This document shows positions 37,801-49,994 of a stretch of DNA of 64,000 nucleotides, piece by piece. Numbering within the stretch: position 1 is the stretch's first letter; each line of letters opens with the position of its first letter. Below the pieces are notes generated by a model. It did not search any database. It was given only the letters and a program-made list of their open reading frames with translations, and was not told the origin of the DNA. The translations under genes were made by a program, and so were the position numbers. Source of the stretch: Gossypium raimondii (lineage: Eukaryota > Streptophyta > Magnoliopsida > Malvales > Malvaceae); the NCBI RefSeq assembly GCF_025698545.1, contig NC_068577.1:42735250-42799249 (forward strand), read 5' to 3'.

Positions 37801-38378
37801 TTCTACAATGTTTAGTGGTACAAGATTAAGCCAAACTGCAATTAAGTCTCTTCCTTAATATTTTACGTGCCAAAAATATTAGCTTTAGATGAGATAAGTC
37901 TCTACCGGTGCAAACATTTCCTTTTCGACGTAAACTTTGTGACCTAGCGTTGGCCGCCCAACCCCTCCTGACTAAAAAGAAAAGATACTATACTCCTGTA
38001 CACAACATGCCTCCTCTTATTTACTATTTTAGTCGTTGCTGCTATCTTAATGTGAATTTTCATGAACTTTGCATAACAACGAAGAAGGAAGGATTTTCAT
38101 GCTTGCATTTGCTAGTCTTTCTTTTGATATGTTTGCCCCTTTTATTTTTTTCACAGTGGATGCCATTTGAAGAATATGCAGCTCAGCCTTTTGCCCAGAA
38201 GCATGAGCTTTTCCGATACGTTAATGAATTATGCTTAGCAAAGGTAGACAGAGGCTATACTGGGTTTTCTCCTCGGCCTACTGTATCAATTTTCAGCGAT
38301 CATTCATCTTTCCTTTATTTGAACAATCAGGACCTGGACAAGTCAAGGTCTGTGAAAAACCCTGAAGAGCAAAACTAG
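34817..38378 (+). CDS. Nudix hydrolase, plant NUDT2/6/7/10 group (ADP-ribose / NADH pyrophosphatase type)
   Basis: Cytosolic-type Nudix enzyme that cleaves ADP-ribose or NADH-like nucleotides; exact substrate not readable from sequence. Eight coding exons: 34817-35005, 35486-35551, 35747-35884, 36503-36580, 36664-36714, 36811-36845, 37564-37672, 38157-38378, joining to 888 bases, 295 residues, the family's usual size. Order: N-terminal GGVIIEMKEHMD, then GKKGVWIKLP, EGFRYHHAEPSYLMLVFWIP, HRVGVGAIILN and a perfect Nudix box across exons 4-6, GVVEEGEEIF then REVKEETGI, with the Glu residues that bind the metal. RQTHKSFFEKSDLFF and EAAQWMPFEEY follow. All splice sites are GT-AG and all phases agree. 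The ATG at 34803 is out of frame. I cannot tell which member (2, 6, 7 or 10) is the ortholog. Confidence 0.95.
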
Positions 38379-38550
38379 GTCGATTATATACGATTGAGTT
38401 TACTAGGAAACTCTATTAGTTTTTTTACCTATTTATTGACCCCTTTTTCTCCATCCTCTCTTTATCTCTTTCTGGTAATAAAAAAAAAGCAGTGGTGGCA
38501 AAAAGTTCTTGGTCTTATTTATTCTATAATTTGATTTACTCAATACGTAT

Positions 38551-40808
38551 TTTCGAAATCCTTTTTTTGACATTGAAATTTTTATTTTAAAATGAAAATG
38601 GAGTTGCCACCAATTCTTTTTAATTAGATGTTATTGAATCACCTCAAAAATTTATCATTTTAATAAAATGTTAGATTTACTAAAATTATTTTCGGTCTTA
38701 CAAAATTCAGGAAATAGGTTTGGGAGTCGGTTACGTATGAGGAAGGATTAGCAATCTCATAACGCCCAAAATTGGTACCTAATTGATTACTTGATATCTT
38801 AGATCCCTCTTTGCATAATGTTATTTGATTAAGATAATACTTAACTGAATTAAATTTAATGGAAAAGGCCTTATTTCGAGTTAATCGAGAAGAAAGACCA
38901 TGTCCCGTGAGTTAGGACATGATGTCTTGAATTCTCGAAAACCAGAATAATCGTCATTTGATTGTTACCTAAATCTTGCTTTTCGTTATTTTAAATAGGA
39001 TATTCGATTACTTCAGTTTTAGGAAGATGCCATACTCCGTAAGTTAGGAGCACAACTCCTCGAATTTCCAAAATAATGAACATTGTCTCGGTTTTAAGTA
39101 TTTTCTATATGTTAGATAAACCAAAGGTAACTTTTAAAATGATATACATTTAATTTGTTTAGGCATAGTGTAAAAAATGAATAAATATATTTTAACATGA
39201 TGGTATGGTAATTATCAAAATAAAGCAAAATAGTGATGGGTAAAATAAAATGATATTAGAATAGTAAATAAATAAATGAATAAATAGAAAAACAAATAAA
39301 AATGCTATGCTAGCGAATAATAATGCAACTATAATGATAATAAAAATACATCAATTTATAGTAATAATAGTGATAATCGTGTCATGATCATTATAATAAT
39401 AATGATAAAATAAAAGTACATAAAAAAGAATATAAATAACATAAATTTTAAATGTTAAAATAAAAGATATAGTAAATGAAAAGACAAAATTAAATAAATG
39501 AGGGCTCAAATTGGAAATTAAATGAAATTTAAAGCATGAATTGCTAAATAAACAAAGAAAGGGGAAGCGAAGGATTAAATTGAAAACATAACAAAATTTA
39601 AAGTCTAAATTACAAGAAAATAGAACATAGAGGACTAAATTAAAGAAAATGGAAAATACATGGACTCAGAGGACAATTATCCCAACCTTATTTTCACGTG
39701 TCATTCCTAGAGGGATCATCAATGGGTTAGGGGGACCAACTTGCACAAGAGTAAAATAAAAGGGCGAAAATAGAAGTAAAAATAATAAGCTGTAGGATGA
39801 AATTGAAAAATAGCAAAAAAGCGGAAGGGCCAAAGCAGCAATTAGACCCTCCCTTTTAAAAACACGAAGATCTTAAGGGAATCCGGGTCGAGTCATCGGG
39901 TCAACCCCAAAACGACACCGTTTAGGGTGTTTAGGGCCACGACGAAACAACATCGTTTAGGTAACCCTATTTAAGTCAAAAATATTTTTTAAAAAATCAT
40001 TTTTATGCAGTTTTAAAAAAAATTTCCTTTCTCTTTTTTCTCTAAAGTTCTCCCTGTGTCCGGTCACAGGGTCGTTGGCGCTTCGCCATGGCCACTGGTC
40101 ACCGGCGACAGCGGCTGTCGCCTCTGGTGGCCGGAGTTGTAAAAAAAAGGTTTTTTTATCTTCGTTTCACAGGGAACTCAAATTTAGGGCCGAAATCCCT
40201 AAAATTTGGTGAAAATTTGAAAATTCAAAAAGGACCTTTCGGTTCCTGGTCCTCTTCCGAAGCGGCCTTTCGGTAAATCCCCAAGGATTTGACGACCTTT
40301 TAAGCCAGAGGGGACATCAGCGGCGGCAAAGGTAAAAAAATGACTCGTATTTTATTTATTATTTATTATATGTATATGATATAAATTTTTTTTTTTAAGA
40401 ACTGAAAATTTTTATATCTTTTTGCTCTTCTTCCTCCTTTATTACAATCTGTTTATTTGGCTTTTTATAGTTGATTGATTACAAATATTTGTATTTGTTT
40501 TTTGTTTTTCTGCTTTAGTTTTTGTCTTTTTCTTTCTTCTTTGCAGGTCGCGATGGTAGTCAACGACAATGGAAGTTGCACCCTTGCCATTTCGGTGAAA
40601 CGATGGCCAGGAGCAGCGACGCATAGGGAATCTAGGAATTTTTTTATTTTCTGAAAAAGTTTAGGTTGTGGGCTTGGGCTTGTGTAACATTGGGTTTGGG
40701 TTTATAATTTTGGTTAAGGTAAATTGGGTTTTATTTATTTTGTTTTTGTTTTTGTCTTTGTTTGGGTTTATTTATCTGTATTGGGCCGGGAAAAATTGGG
40801 CTATTACA
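38551..40808 (-). repeat. 3' LTR of the Tat element (left copy)
   Basis: About 2258 bases, matching 52643-54956 along its length, with small indels (for example in the 39230-39330 AT-rich part and the 40020-40110 part). In element sense it starts TGTAATAGCCCAATTTTTCC. The outer end has lost the terminal CA. Open frames at 40088-40276 and 40668-40889 are shared by LTR copies and are not taken as genes. Confidence 0.9.
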
Positions 40809-40822
40809 GCTGCCCCTATTTG
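40809..40822 (-). other. Polypurine tract of the Tat element
   Basis: On the element strand the sequence just before the 3' LTR is AAATAGGGGCAGC, purine-rich and in the position used to prime plus-strand DNA synthesis. Confidence 0.6.
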
Positions 40823-40914
40823 CTCATTGTTGTGTAACGGGAATGGAGCAAATACTTTAAGAAGGGCCAATTTTGTTTGGTCCTGTTGAATCTCAACTTT
40901 TTTGGTGCTACTTT

Positions 40915-41890
40915 TTTTCAAGTAGCTCATTCTTTCTATCCATTGGTTACTATACTTTACTGCATCTGCTTCGTTATAACTTCAGGAAGGCAATATTTAG
41001 TATCATGGCTTTATCTTGCTCTATTGCAACTTCAAGGAGATAAGATTTATCGTTGTTGCGTCATTCTAACCCACTATAACCTCAGTGGTATAGAAATTTT
41101 AGTTTCAATCTGATCCACTGTAACTTCAGGGATATAAGAGTTGTAGCTTCATCTTGTTCCACTACAAATTTAGGGAGGCAAGATTCACTATAATAAATTC
41201 AATCCAACCTACTACAACTTCAAAGGTATAGGATCTGTAGTTGTAGCTTCATCTTACTCCATTATAACTTCGGGGAAATAAGACTCGCTATTGTAGATTT
41301 AATCTGACCGACTACAACTTCAGAGGTATAGGATTTGTCGCTTCAATCTGCTCCAGTACAACTTCAGGGAGATAAGATTTGTAGTTTCAATCTGCTCTAC
41401 TGCAACTTCAAGGAGATAAGATTTGTAGCTTTCATTTGCTCCACTGCAACTTTAAGGAGATAAAATTTGTTATGGTGACTTCAATCCAACCCACTGCAAC
41501 TTTAGAGGTATAGGATTTGTCGCTTCAATATGCTCCACTGCAACTTCAGGGAGATAAGATTTGCAGCTTCAATCTGCTCCACTGAAACTTCTGGGAGATT
41601 TGATTTGTAGCTTTCATCTGCTCTACTGCAACTTCAGGGAGATAAGATTTTCTATGGTGGCTTCAATCTAACCCATTGTAACTTCAGAAGTATAGGATTT
41701 GTCGCTTCAATTTGTTCCACTGCAACTTCAGGGAGATAAGATTTGCTATGATGGCTTCAATCTGACCCACTGCAACTTCAGAAGTATAGGATTTGTCGCT
41801 TCTATCTGCTCCACTGCAACTTCAGGGAGATAAGATTCGCTATGGTGACTTCAATCCGACCTATTACAACTTCAGGGGTATAAGATTTTT
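40915..41890. repeat. Minisatellite array in the 3' noncoding part of the Tat element
   Basis: About 20 imperfect units of roughly 44-50 bases share CTGCAACTTCAGGGAGATAA and GATTTGTAGCTTCAATCTG. Two unit types alternate, one with GGGAGATAAGATTTG and one with GAAGTATAGGATTTGTCGC, so a higher-order repeat of about 90-100 bases is visible. Spacing and units are too variable, and the context too clearly retroelement, for a CRISPR array. Tat/Ogre elements are known to carry tandem arrays in this position. Confidence 0.85.
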
Positions 41891-42839
41891 GGTTTCACTG
41901 ATTTGTTACACAGTTCTCTAGGAAACATTACATGTAGAATCCATTTCATAAGCCTATATTTATGCCAAGCGATTAGGATGTTATGATCAAAATGAATCAA
42001 ATGTTTCTAACTAGATGTATATGAATAATATTTGTATGAATGCAGAATGTCATTTTCGAGAATGATCCCCTTTTTAGTGCTTAGGTTGACATTACTCGTT
42101 GTTCGTCAAGTTTTCATCACTGATGTGTTACCATGCCTTCTTGTTCAGATATGGTATCTTTGACAGAAAACTCGAAGAAGTAATCACAATTTAGACTATC
42201 TGTTTCCAATAACCCTTAGATCTGGTCAGTTCTAACTAGTGGTCATGTTTCAGGTCATTGTACTATTTAGAAACCTTTCAAAGCAATATGCAGAAATCCT
42301 TTTACTTGAATATTGTTAGTCCATTAACCGTTATTTCAATGTAAAAATGCTTGAAAAAAGGTTGTAACAATGGACTAGATTGAAATTTATTGGGAGCAAA
42401 GCTGGAAATGAAAAGATTAGTCAAAATAGCAAATATTGCTAAAACATAAAGTGAGTAAAATAAAATTAGGTGCTCTAAATATTGCAACATGAGCTTCTCT
42501 GCACAAACTTCTTGAGGACGATTTTAAGCTTGACATGTGTCTGAGAGGTTTAGAATACTTTGTTAATGCCCCAAGATGAAAAGTTTCTCCTTCTGAGAAG
42601 ACACGACTACCACATGCTCAATCTTCGATCTAAATTTGAGGCGCCCTTTCTCAGGTTTTCAACTTAAAACCTCTTTGGTCTCAAGGCTCCCTTTGCGAGT
42701 TTTCGCATTGGCCTCTCTTTTTTTTTAGGTAAAATATTTCTTAACTGAATTCGAATTCACGGGATTGGGCAAGTTTTTGCCATCCATCTCGGTGAGAATA
42801 AATGCTCCTCCAGAAAAAAGCTTTCTTTACCACATAAGG

Positions 42840-43960
42840 TCATTCCCAGTTCGGCATCCATTTTTCTCTGAAGTCTTTTTGTTTGGGCAGGTTCTTTTTC
42901 AATACCAAGTCCCCCTCATGGAATTCTCTAGGATGAACCTTTTTGTCATAAGCTCTCATAATTCGTTTTTGGTATATCTGACCATAACAGATAACTTTTA
43001 GCCTCTTTTCTTCGATCAAGTTTAACTGATCATATTGAGATTTGGTCCATTCTGCTTTATCTAACTTCAGCCCTAATATAACTCGAAAAGAAGGAATCTT
43101 GACTTCAATGGGCAAAATCGCCTCCATTCCATAAACCAATGAGAAAGACGGTACCCCAGTAGAAGTTCTAACAAACGTTCGATAAGCATAAATGGCAAAT
43201 GGTAACTTCTCATGCCAATCTTTATAAGTCTCAGTCATTTCTCAGTCATTTTCCCCACAATCTTCTTAATGTTCTTATTGGCTACCTCAACTGCACCGTT
43301 CATTTTTGGGCGATATGGTGACGAGTTGTGATGTTTGATCTTGAATTGACTGCAGACTTTCGATATTGTGCTGTTGTTCAAATTCAATACATTGTCAGAT
43401 ATGATCCTTTCTAGCATTCCATATCGACATATGATCTCCTTTTTCAAGAACTTACAAACTGCCAATTTTGTGACATTGGCATAAGAAGCGGCTTCTACCC
43501 ACTTGATGAAGTAGTCGATGACCACAAAAATAAATTGATACCCATTGAAAGCTTTTGGCGAGATTGGCCTAATGACATCCATGCCCCACATAGAGAAAGG
43601 CCATGAAGAAGTCATAACATGAAGAGGTGAATGAAACACATGAATTTTGTCTCCATAAATTTGACATTTATGACATCTCTTGACATAATTGATACAATCC
43701 CCTTCCATGGTGGACTAATAATATCTGATTCTCATAATTTGCCTGACCATTATAAAATCATTAGCATGTGTCCGGCAAACACCCTCATGGACTTCTTCCA
43801 AGATTTTATTGGCCTCAATAGCGTTTACACATCTTAGTAGCACCTGATCCTCTCTTCTTTTGTATAAGATCTCCCCATCTAGGATAGACTCATTGTCTAG
43901 CCTTCTTAGCATCCTTTTATCATTTTCGGTTGCCTGCTTAGGGTATTCACGGTTCTTTAT
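42840..43960 (-). pseudogene. Integrase region of the Tat element
   Basis: Joins element cDNA to host DNA. The zinc-binding end is visible (EEVHEGVCRTHAN, then CHKCQIYGDK), then the DDE core with Asp in WGMDVIRP, Asp in ERIISDNVLNL and Glu in NGAVEVANKN. A C-terminal part with DKKVHPREFHEGDLVLKK follows. A stop lies between RIRYY and MEGDCINYV (near 43712), and a frameshift at about 43237 splits core from C-terminal part. Confidence 0.85.
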
Positions 43961-44244
43961 ATATTATAGTATGTCGTGGTACCATTTTTTTCTTTTTTCT
44001 CGATGTTGTAACAATGGGTCGGAGTTTCATAAATACTCATCTGGATAGGTTTTATATCCTCTTATTTGTTTACTTTGACCATGGAAGCTAAGGTAGCCAA
44101 GGCATCGGCCACCTGATTTTTATCTCGCAGGAGGTAGCATAAGGTTATGTCCTCAAACTCCTTAATTAACTTAAGGACTAGCCTTTTATAATTGATCAAC
44201 TTGAGATCTCTCGTCTCCCAATTCGCCTTTGAGTTGATAGATCA

Positions 44245-44640
44245 CTAGTGTAGAATCTCATATACCTCTAGTATATTGATTTTACGTTCTATGGCTGCAC
44301 GGATACCCATGATGCATGCTTCGTATTCTGCCATGTAGTTTGTGCAATCAAAATCAAGTTTGCTAGTAAAAGGATAATGATATCCTTCCGGGGATACCAG
44401 GACTACCTCAATTCTGTTACCCAAGACGTTTGAGTCCCTGTCAAAATTTAGTTTCCGGGGATGTTCTTCTGGAGCACATTTTTCAGTGGTCACAACATAC
44501 ATCATATCCTTATTTGGGAAATTGAAATTTAAAGACTCGTAATCCTCTAGAGCTCTGCTAGCTAGAAAGTCTGCTATTGCACTCCCTTTTACTGTCTTTT
44601 GGATTACATAGGTTATATCAATTTCGGAGAGCAAAATTTT
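44245..44640 (-). pseudogene. Second (archaeal-type) RNase H of the Tat element
   Basis: A 129-codon frame with LNFDRDSNVLGNRIEVVLVSP and NYMAEYEACIMGIRAAIERK, the pattern of the additional RNase H domain that marks Tat/Ogre elements. The first catalytic Asp and the Glu in MAEYEA are present. It ends early at ILEVYEILH. It lies between the retroviral-type RNase H and integrase, as in that lineage. Confidence 0.8.
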
Positions 44641-45000
44641 TCATCGAGCCATTCTTCCATTCAATGCAGTCGACTCCATCATGTACTTTAAAGAATCCAT
44701 TTTTGAGATGAGCCAAGTTTTATGGTACAACATGTATTGTCTTAGTCTCAGGGTTGTTTAGATTAAGGCGCAACACAACTTCTCAATTTGCGAGTATCTT
44801 GTATTACATTCAGTAAATTTCTTATTGAGGTAATATATAACTCTTTCTTTCCTTCTTGACTCATCATGTTGGTCAAGCATGCATCCTATAGAATTTTCAA
44901 ATATTGCTAAGTACAATATCAGTGACTTATCTGGGCTAGATGGCATCAGCACTAAGGCATTGGATAAGTAATGTTTGACCTTGTCAAAGGTCTTCTGGCA
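44641..45000 (-). pseudogene. RNase H region of the Tat element
   Basis: Encodes LMPSSPDKSLILYLAIFENS, then RRKERVIYYLNKKFTECNTR and YSQIEKLCCALI, the RNase H-like part following reverse transcriptase in Gypsy elements. An in-frame stop follows CCALI (about 44760) and another lies near 44641. Confidence 0.8.
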
Positions 45001-45967
45001 TTCCTCACCCCATACACCTGGATTATGTTTCTTAAAGAGACAGAATAAGGGGTCGCATTTCTCGGTTAGTTTAGAAATAAACCGGGAGATGTAATTTAAT
45101 CTCCCTAAGAAACCCTGGACCTCCTTTTGAGAGCGCGTTAAAGGAAACTCCTATATAGGCTTGACTTTATCCGGGTCAATCTCAATCCCTTTTCCGCTGA
45201 CTAAAAATCCTAGCAGTTTTCCTGACGTGGCCCCGAAGGTACATTTTGCTGGATTCAGCTTTAGCTAGAATTTTCTCAACCTCAAAAATAATTTCCTCAT
45301 GACTTGTACATAATCATTTTCTGTTTGGGATTTTACAATCATATCATCGACATAAACCTCAATTTTTTTGTGCATCATATCATGAAACAGAGTTATCATG
45401 ACTCTTTGATACGTTGCTCCCGTATTTTTCAGTCTGAATGACATCACTTTATAGCAAAATGTTCCCCACATGGTTACGAATGTGGTCTTTTCCATGTCTT
45501 CATGATGCATCTTTATCTGGTTGTATCCAGAGAAACCATCCATGAAGTAGAACAGTGAATAATTTGTCTTGTTGTCCACTAAGGTATCAATGTGAGGCAA
45601 CGGGAAATTATCCTTCTGGTTGGCTTTGTTTAAATCCCTGTAATCTACACACATTCGTACTTTCTCATCTTTCTTAGGGATATGGATTATATTGGCTACC
45701 CACTCCGAGTATTTAACCACTTATAGGAAACCAACATCGAATTATTTATTAACCTCTTCTTTAATTTTTAACAGAATGTCGGGCCATACTTCGGAGTTTC
45801 TGTTGAACTGACTTGTATTCTTCCTTTATAAGAAGCCAATGTACTACGATATTAGTATTTAGATCAAACATGTCTTGATACGGCCATGCGAAGATATCTT
45901 TGAATTCTTGGAGTAACTCAATGAGGTCTCGTTTTGTCTCTGTAGTGATGCAAGATCCGATCTTCAC
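45001..45967 (-). pseudogene. Reverse transcriptase region of the Tat element
   Basis: Copies element RNA to DNA. Visible motifs: KIGSCITTETKRDLIELLQE (upstream linker), VANIIHIPKKDEKVRMCVDY, FYFMDGFSGYNQIKMHHED and the catalytic YVDDM in EVYVDDMIVKS, followed by NPAKCTFGATSGK and GFLGRLNYISRF. The frame is broken between 45720 and 45761 and by stops near 45264 and 45150. Confidence 0.9.
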
Positions 45968-46874
45968 CTCCTTCTTTTCTTATTTATCTCCTAAGCTCAC
46001 TATTTCTACCGACTCTTTGTGAGGTAGGATCTGTTTCTCATACTGTTCTACCATCTTTAACAAATCAGGAGATAAGTTATAATCTCGATCATCTTCAAAG
46101 TCTTGAGGTTCCTTTGGACACATATCCTATTTAAAAGGAGACTCTATTATCCGGAGACCAGTTATAGGAATAAAAGAAGACCCAAAAAACAAATGAATCT
46201 AAAAATAATTATTTGTGTGGTATGAGTATGAATGAAATGAAAAAATAAAAGAATATTTGCCAAATGAGACACAATGATGCATTATTTTATTGAAATAAAA
46301 ATAGTGGACATATGCCTTTTCACAAAAGGATTCCTATTACTCTTAGGCTTAGAGCAATAACTGTGTTTTGAACATTACTCTAAATTAGTTCTAAAAATTA
46401 CAGGGATCTCTTCCGCAGTCCAATTGTTCAGAACATTTCCAGATATATAAGGACAAATGTCTGATAGGTTTTCTTCCCCAATTCTTTTTTCGGATATGGC
46501 ATTGATGCTCAAGTTTCCCAACATTTCTTTCGTAGTTTTGGTTAACGAACCCTCTTTTTTTACCATTTTTTGTTTGGGATAAATGATTTCCCCTAACAAA
46601 AATATTTTAGATATATGGGGAAAGATCATTGGTTCTAATTTGACCTCTCCCCCCACTTAGTCGTGATCTTCTTCTGTTTTACTTCTTTTTCAGTTCCTTC
46701 TTCTTCTGTCTCTCATCTAGCTTGTACCCTAAGCAAAAACGGTCTTGTTTGTCCATCAGCATTGGTGCCTCGACTCTTCTTTGAAGGTAGTTTCTGAGTC
46801 ATCTTCTAGGCAAGACTCATTTCCTAACCGTCAACTACACACCCATCCTCCTATGTATTAGGATCTTGGTTCTT

Positions 46875-47530
46875 TCAACAATTAAAAGTTGCATTAACAA
46901 ATTTCAGTGATCGAAAAGAACATTCTATTACCTTTTCATCTGCTCCTATGTATGATGCGTCACTAGTTATAGATACAGTGATATCCTCTTCAGTCTTTAT
47001 CATTACCAGTCGACCCTTTGTTACCAATTTCAGTTTTTGGTGCAGTGACGATGGCACTGCCCCAGCCGAATGAATCCAGTGCCTACCCAACAAGTAGTTA
47101 TAGGAAGGTTTGATATCCATTACCAAAAGTCTACCTCATATGTGTTCAGACCAATTAAGACTGGCATTTCAATCCTCTCTATCACATTCCTTTCTATACC
47201 ATCGAATGCTCTCACTATATTATGGAACGCCTTCATGTGAGAGCTATCCACTAGCAATCTATTTAGCGTGGATAGAGGCAAGGCATTCAGCACAAATCTA
47301 TTGTCAACTAACACTCCTGACAATGTATATCCTTTGCAGCGGGTAGTGATGTGTAGAGCCTTTGTGGATCCCATGCCCCCTAGAGGTATTTTATTATCAT
47401 TAAAGAAGATGAAATTGTCGGCACTTATATTATTGACCAAACAGTCTAACTTGTTTACAGAGATATTATCAGCGACATAAGTTTCATTGAACACTTTCAT
47501 TAATGCGTTACAATGTGTCTCTGAGCTCAA
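46875..47530 (-). pseudogene. Aspartic protease region of the Tat element
   Basis: Cuts the element polyprotein. ALHITTRCKGYTLSGVLVDN leads to the active-site region, where the usual D-N/S/T-G core reads VDNRFVLNALP: the Gly after Asp-Asn is replaced by Arg, so the site is damaged. DIKPSYNYLLGRHWIHSAGA follows, the second conserved block. A frame break lies near 47122. Confidence 0.8.
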
Positions 47531-47639
47531 GAGGTAGTTGTTCTACAAGACTATACTCACTATGTTTCAAGACCTTCAAGAATTCTTTAGCTTCGTTCTC
47601 AGTTACTAGCTCATTGACAGGTGGTTCAAGTCTAGCTGT

Positions 47640-49833
47640 TTTTTCTTTCTTATACTCAACTGCTAGGTTTTTTCCTTAATGAGTTCGGTTTGTACTTACA
47701 GGGTCATAACGCCTCCCACTACGCATGAAGAAACCAATATCCTGGTTCCCTTAAAAAATGCCAACCAGGTTCTCCTCTCCCGGGATCATCACGTTGCAAT
47801 CATAATTTCATAGAACTCTTTTGCTATCATTGTAGGGAAAAGCTTGTGCTCCCACTTCGTTGCTTCTCGGCAGGGAAATAATCACCACTAGGTGGTTGAC
47901 CTTGTGAACTTTCTCCATTAATCTTTCATCTGAGGCGCAAACATCACCTTCCCAGTCCTTGACATCTTCAAAGAATTCCAATTCTTTGTTATCCATCAGA
48001 CTTTGCACTAGAGCTCTGAATTCAGTGCACTTTTGGATCTCATTACCTTCTTTAGCGTGGAACTCACAGTAGCTCCTCACTCATTTGGGCATCTCCTCTG
48101 AACCTTAAATGATTAATCTCACATTTATCAATTATTGTCGAACCTATTTTAGTGGGGTTTTTACCCCCGCAATATCGGTTTTGGTCCATTTGCCTCAACT
48201 CTCAATTATCGCGTTTACCCTTTGGTCAGAATGACTAAGTAACAGATTTCCTGCCATATTAGGTCTTGAAGGATCATTGAACCTTACAATCCCCATCTTG
48301 ATGAACCTCTCGATCAACTTCTTGAAGTGCAGTTCTCAATCGAGTGTCAAATTATTCCAACGTAGTACTCGTATTGAGCATTCGCATCATACCATTTTGG
48401 GAACAAAGATTGCATAGGTTTTAAATAAAATGAAGATATTACGTGCACGTTAAACAAATTTTAATATAATTCTCTATATGTCATCGGGATAGGTATGAAT
48501 TGGAGTTTTTTCATGTTTGGCATTGAGTTAGATTCTTCCCCCGAAGGTCCTTCATGGATAGTTGTCATGGTCTTTTGTTGGCCTATAGTAACCGGTTTTA
48601 AATAACTCTTACTATACACACTCGCGGTGTTTACTTCATTTTATTTCTTTCTCGGGGCAAACCTTTTAGCATTTTTCCCCGCGTCTATTTTCCCACTCCT
48701 TACTACATTCTCAATTATTTCTCCAGACATTACTATATCTGAGAAGCTCTTGATAACACTACCTAGTATATTGTTAATAAACGGAGCTTTCAAAGTGTTT
48801 ATGAAAAGCATTGTCGTCTCCCTTTCTAAAAGAGGTGGTTGAACTTGTGTTGCTATCTTAGCCACCTCTCTCCATCTTTGAGCATATTGCCTAAAGCTTT
48901 CACTTTACTTTTTCTCCATGTTTTGCAGTATAATTTTATCGGGTGTCATGTCAGTCACATGGTTGTATTGTTTCATAAAAATCTTTGCCAAGTCTTTCCA
49001 TAAATTAATTTTGGCATGACCTAGCTGATTGTACCATTTGACAGCCGACCCAATCAAACTATCCTGGAAGTAACGGATTAACAAATGGTCGTTATTGACA
49101 TATCCCGTCATTCTTCAGCAGAAATTATGATATGGGCTTCAAGACAACTAGTCCCATTGTATTCTTCGAACTCTGAAGTTTTGAATTTTGGTGGGAGCAC
49201 TAGATTTGGGATTAAACTCAATTCCTTGGCATCGACCACGTAAAGGTAGTCAGCATTCTCCATAGCTCTGAATTTCTTCTCCAACCACTTGCATCGATCT
49301 TCTAACTATTTTGGCAATTTTGCTCGTGCTCTATCCATTTCTACCATGTCATCTAAATCTGAAACAATAGGGTTGGTCAGATTATCTCCGAGATTAGATC
49401 TTAAACTAGTTGGGTAATTCATCGGTCTTGAGGTACCGGCCTGGTATTGTTGTAGTCTTATGGTAACGAGTACTCTTTATGGATATGTATCCGGTTGGGC
49501 TTACATATTCACTAGGGTAAAGCCTAGGGGGTATGTCGAGTCTTCATTATCATCCCTAGAGTTAATTACAGTACTCTTCCCTTTTTCAATCCCTCTGGCC
49601 AGTAACTGGGTCAACTGGCTTATTATGCTTCGTTAGGACACTTGTATTTGATCCTTCATGTCTTGTTGTACTTTAGCTAATTGGTCCTACAGCTGCGCTT
49701 GCAACTGATCTTGCATGTCTTTTTGAATTTGTTCTAGTCTCTCTAACCTTTGATCTATGACTTTAGTTTTACCGCGGGTACCGTAACGATATTCGGTTGG
49801 CAAATTTTTATTGGTTTCTAGGGTAACTGCCAT
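47640..49833 (-). pseudogene. Gag region of the Tat element
   Basis: Starts MAVTLETNKNLPTEYRYG at 49833, then a coiled-coil-like QKDMQDQLQAQL stretch with TAG and TAA stops (about 49690 and 49640). The capsid-type domain is at 48905-49111 (YFQDSLIGSAVKWYNQLGH, then FMKQYNHVTDM). A degenerate knuckle-like CEFHAKEGNEIQKC is at about 48070, followed by LMDNKELEFFEDV. Several frameshifts lie between these parts. Confidence 0.85.
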
Positions 49834-49994
49834 AATTCTGATTAATTAGGGTTTTTTTATGAAATTTGATGCATATGATGAAATCTAATACTAATGAATG
49901 AAAAATGAATGCAAAAAGGGGCATTGATTCTGATTTAATTCTATTAGAACAAATTTACTAGAAAATAAATTTCTTTACATAAAACGAATACATT

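Noticed and set aside
40088..40276. 62-codon frame, with a partner at 54305-54523 in the other LTR
   Set aside because: Shared by the two LTRs, but with differing reading frames and ends, so not a conserved protein.
40915..41890. CRISPR-like spaced repeats
   Set aside because: Units are imperfect, spacing varies, there are no unique spacers, and the array sits inside a plant retroelement.
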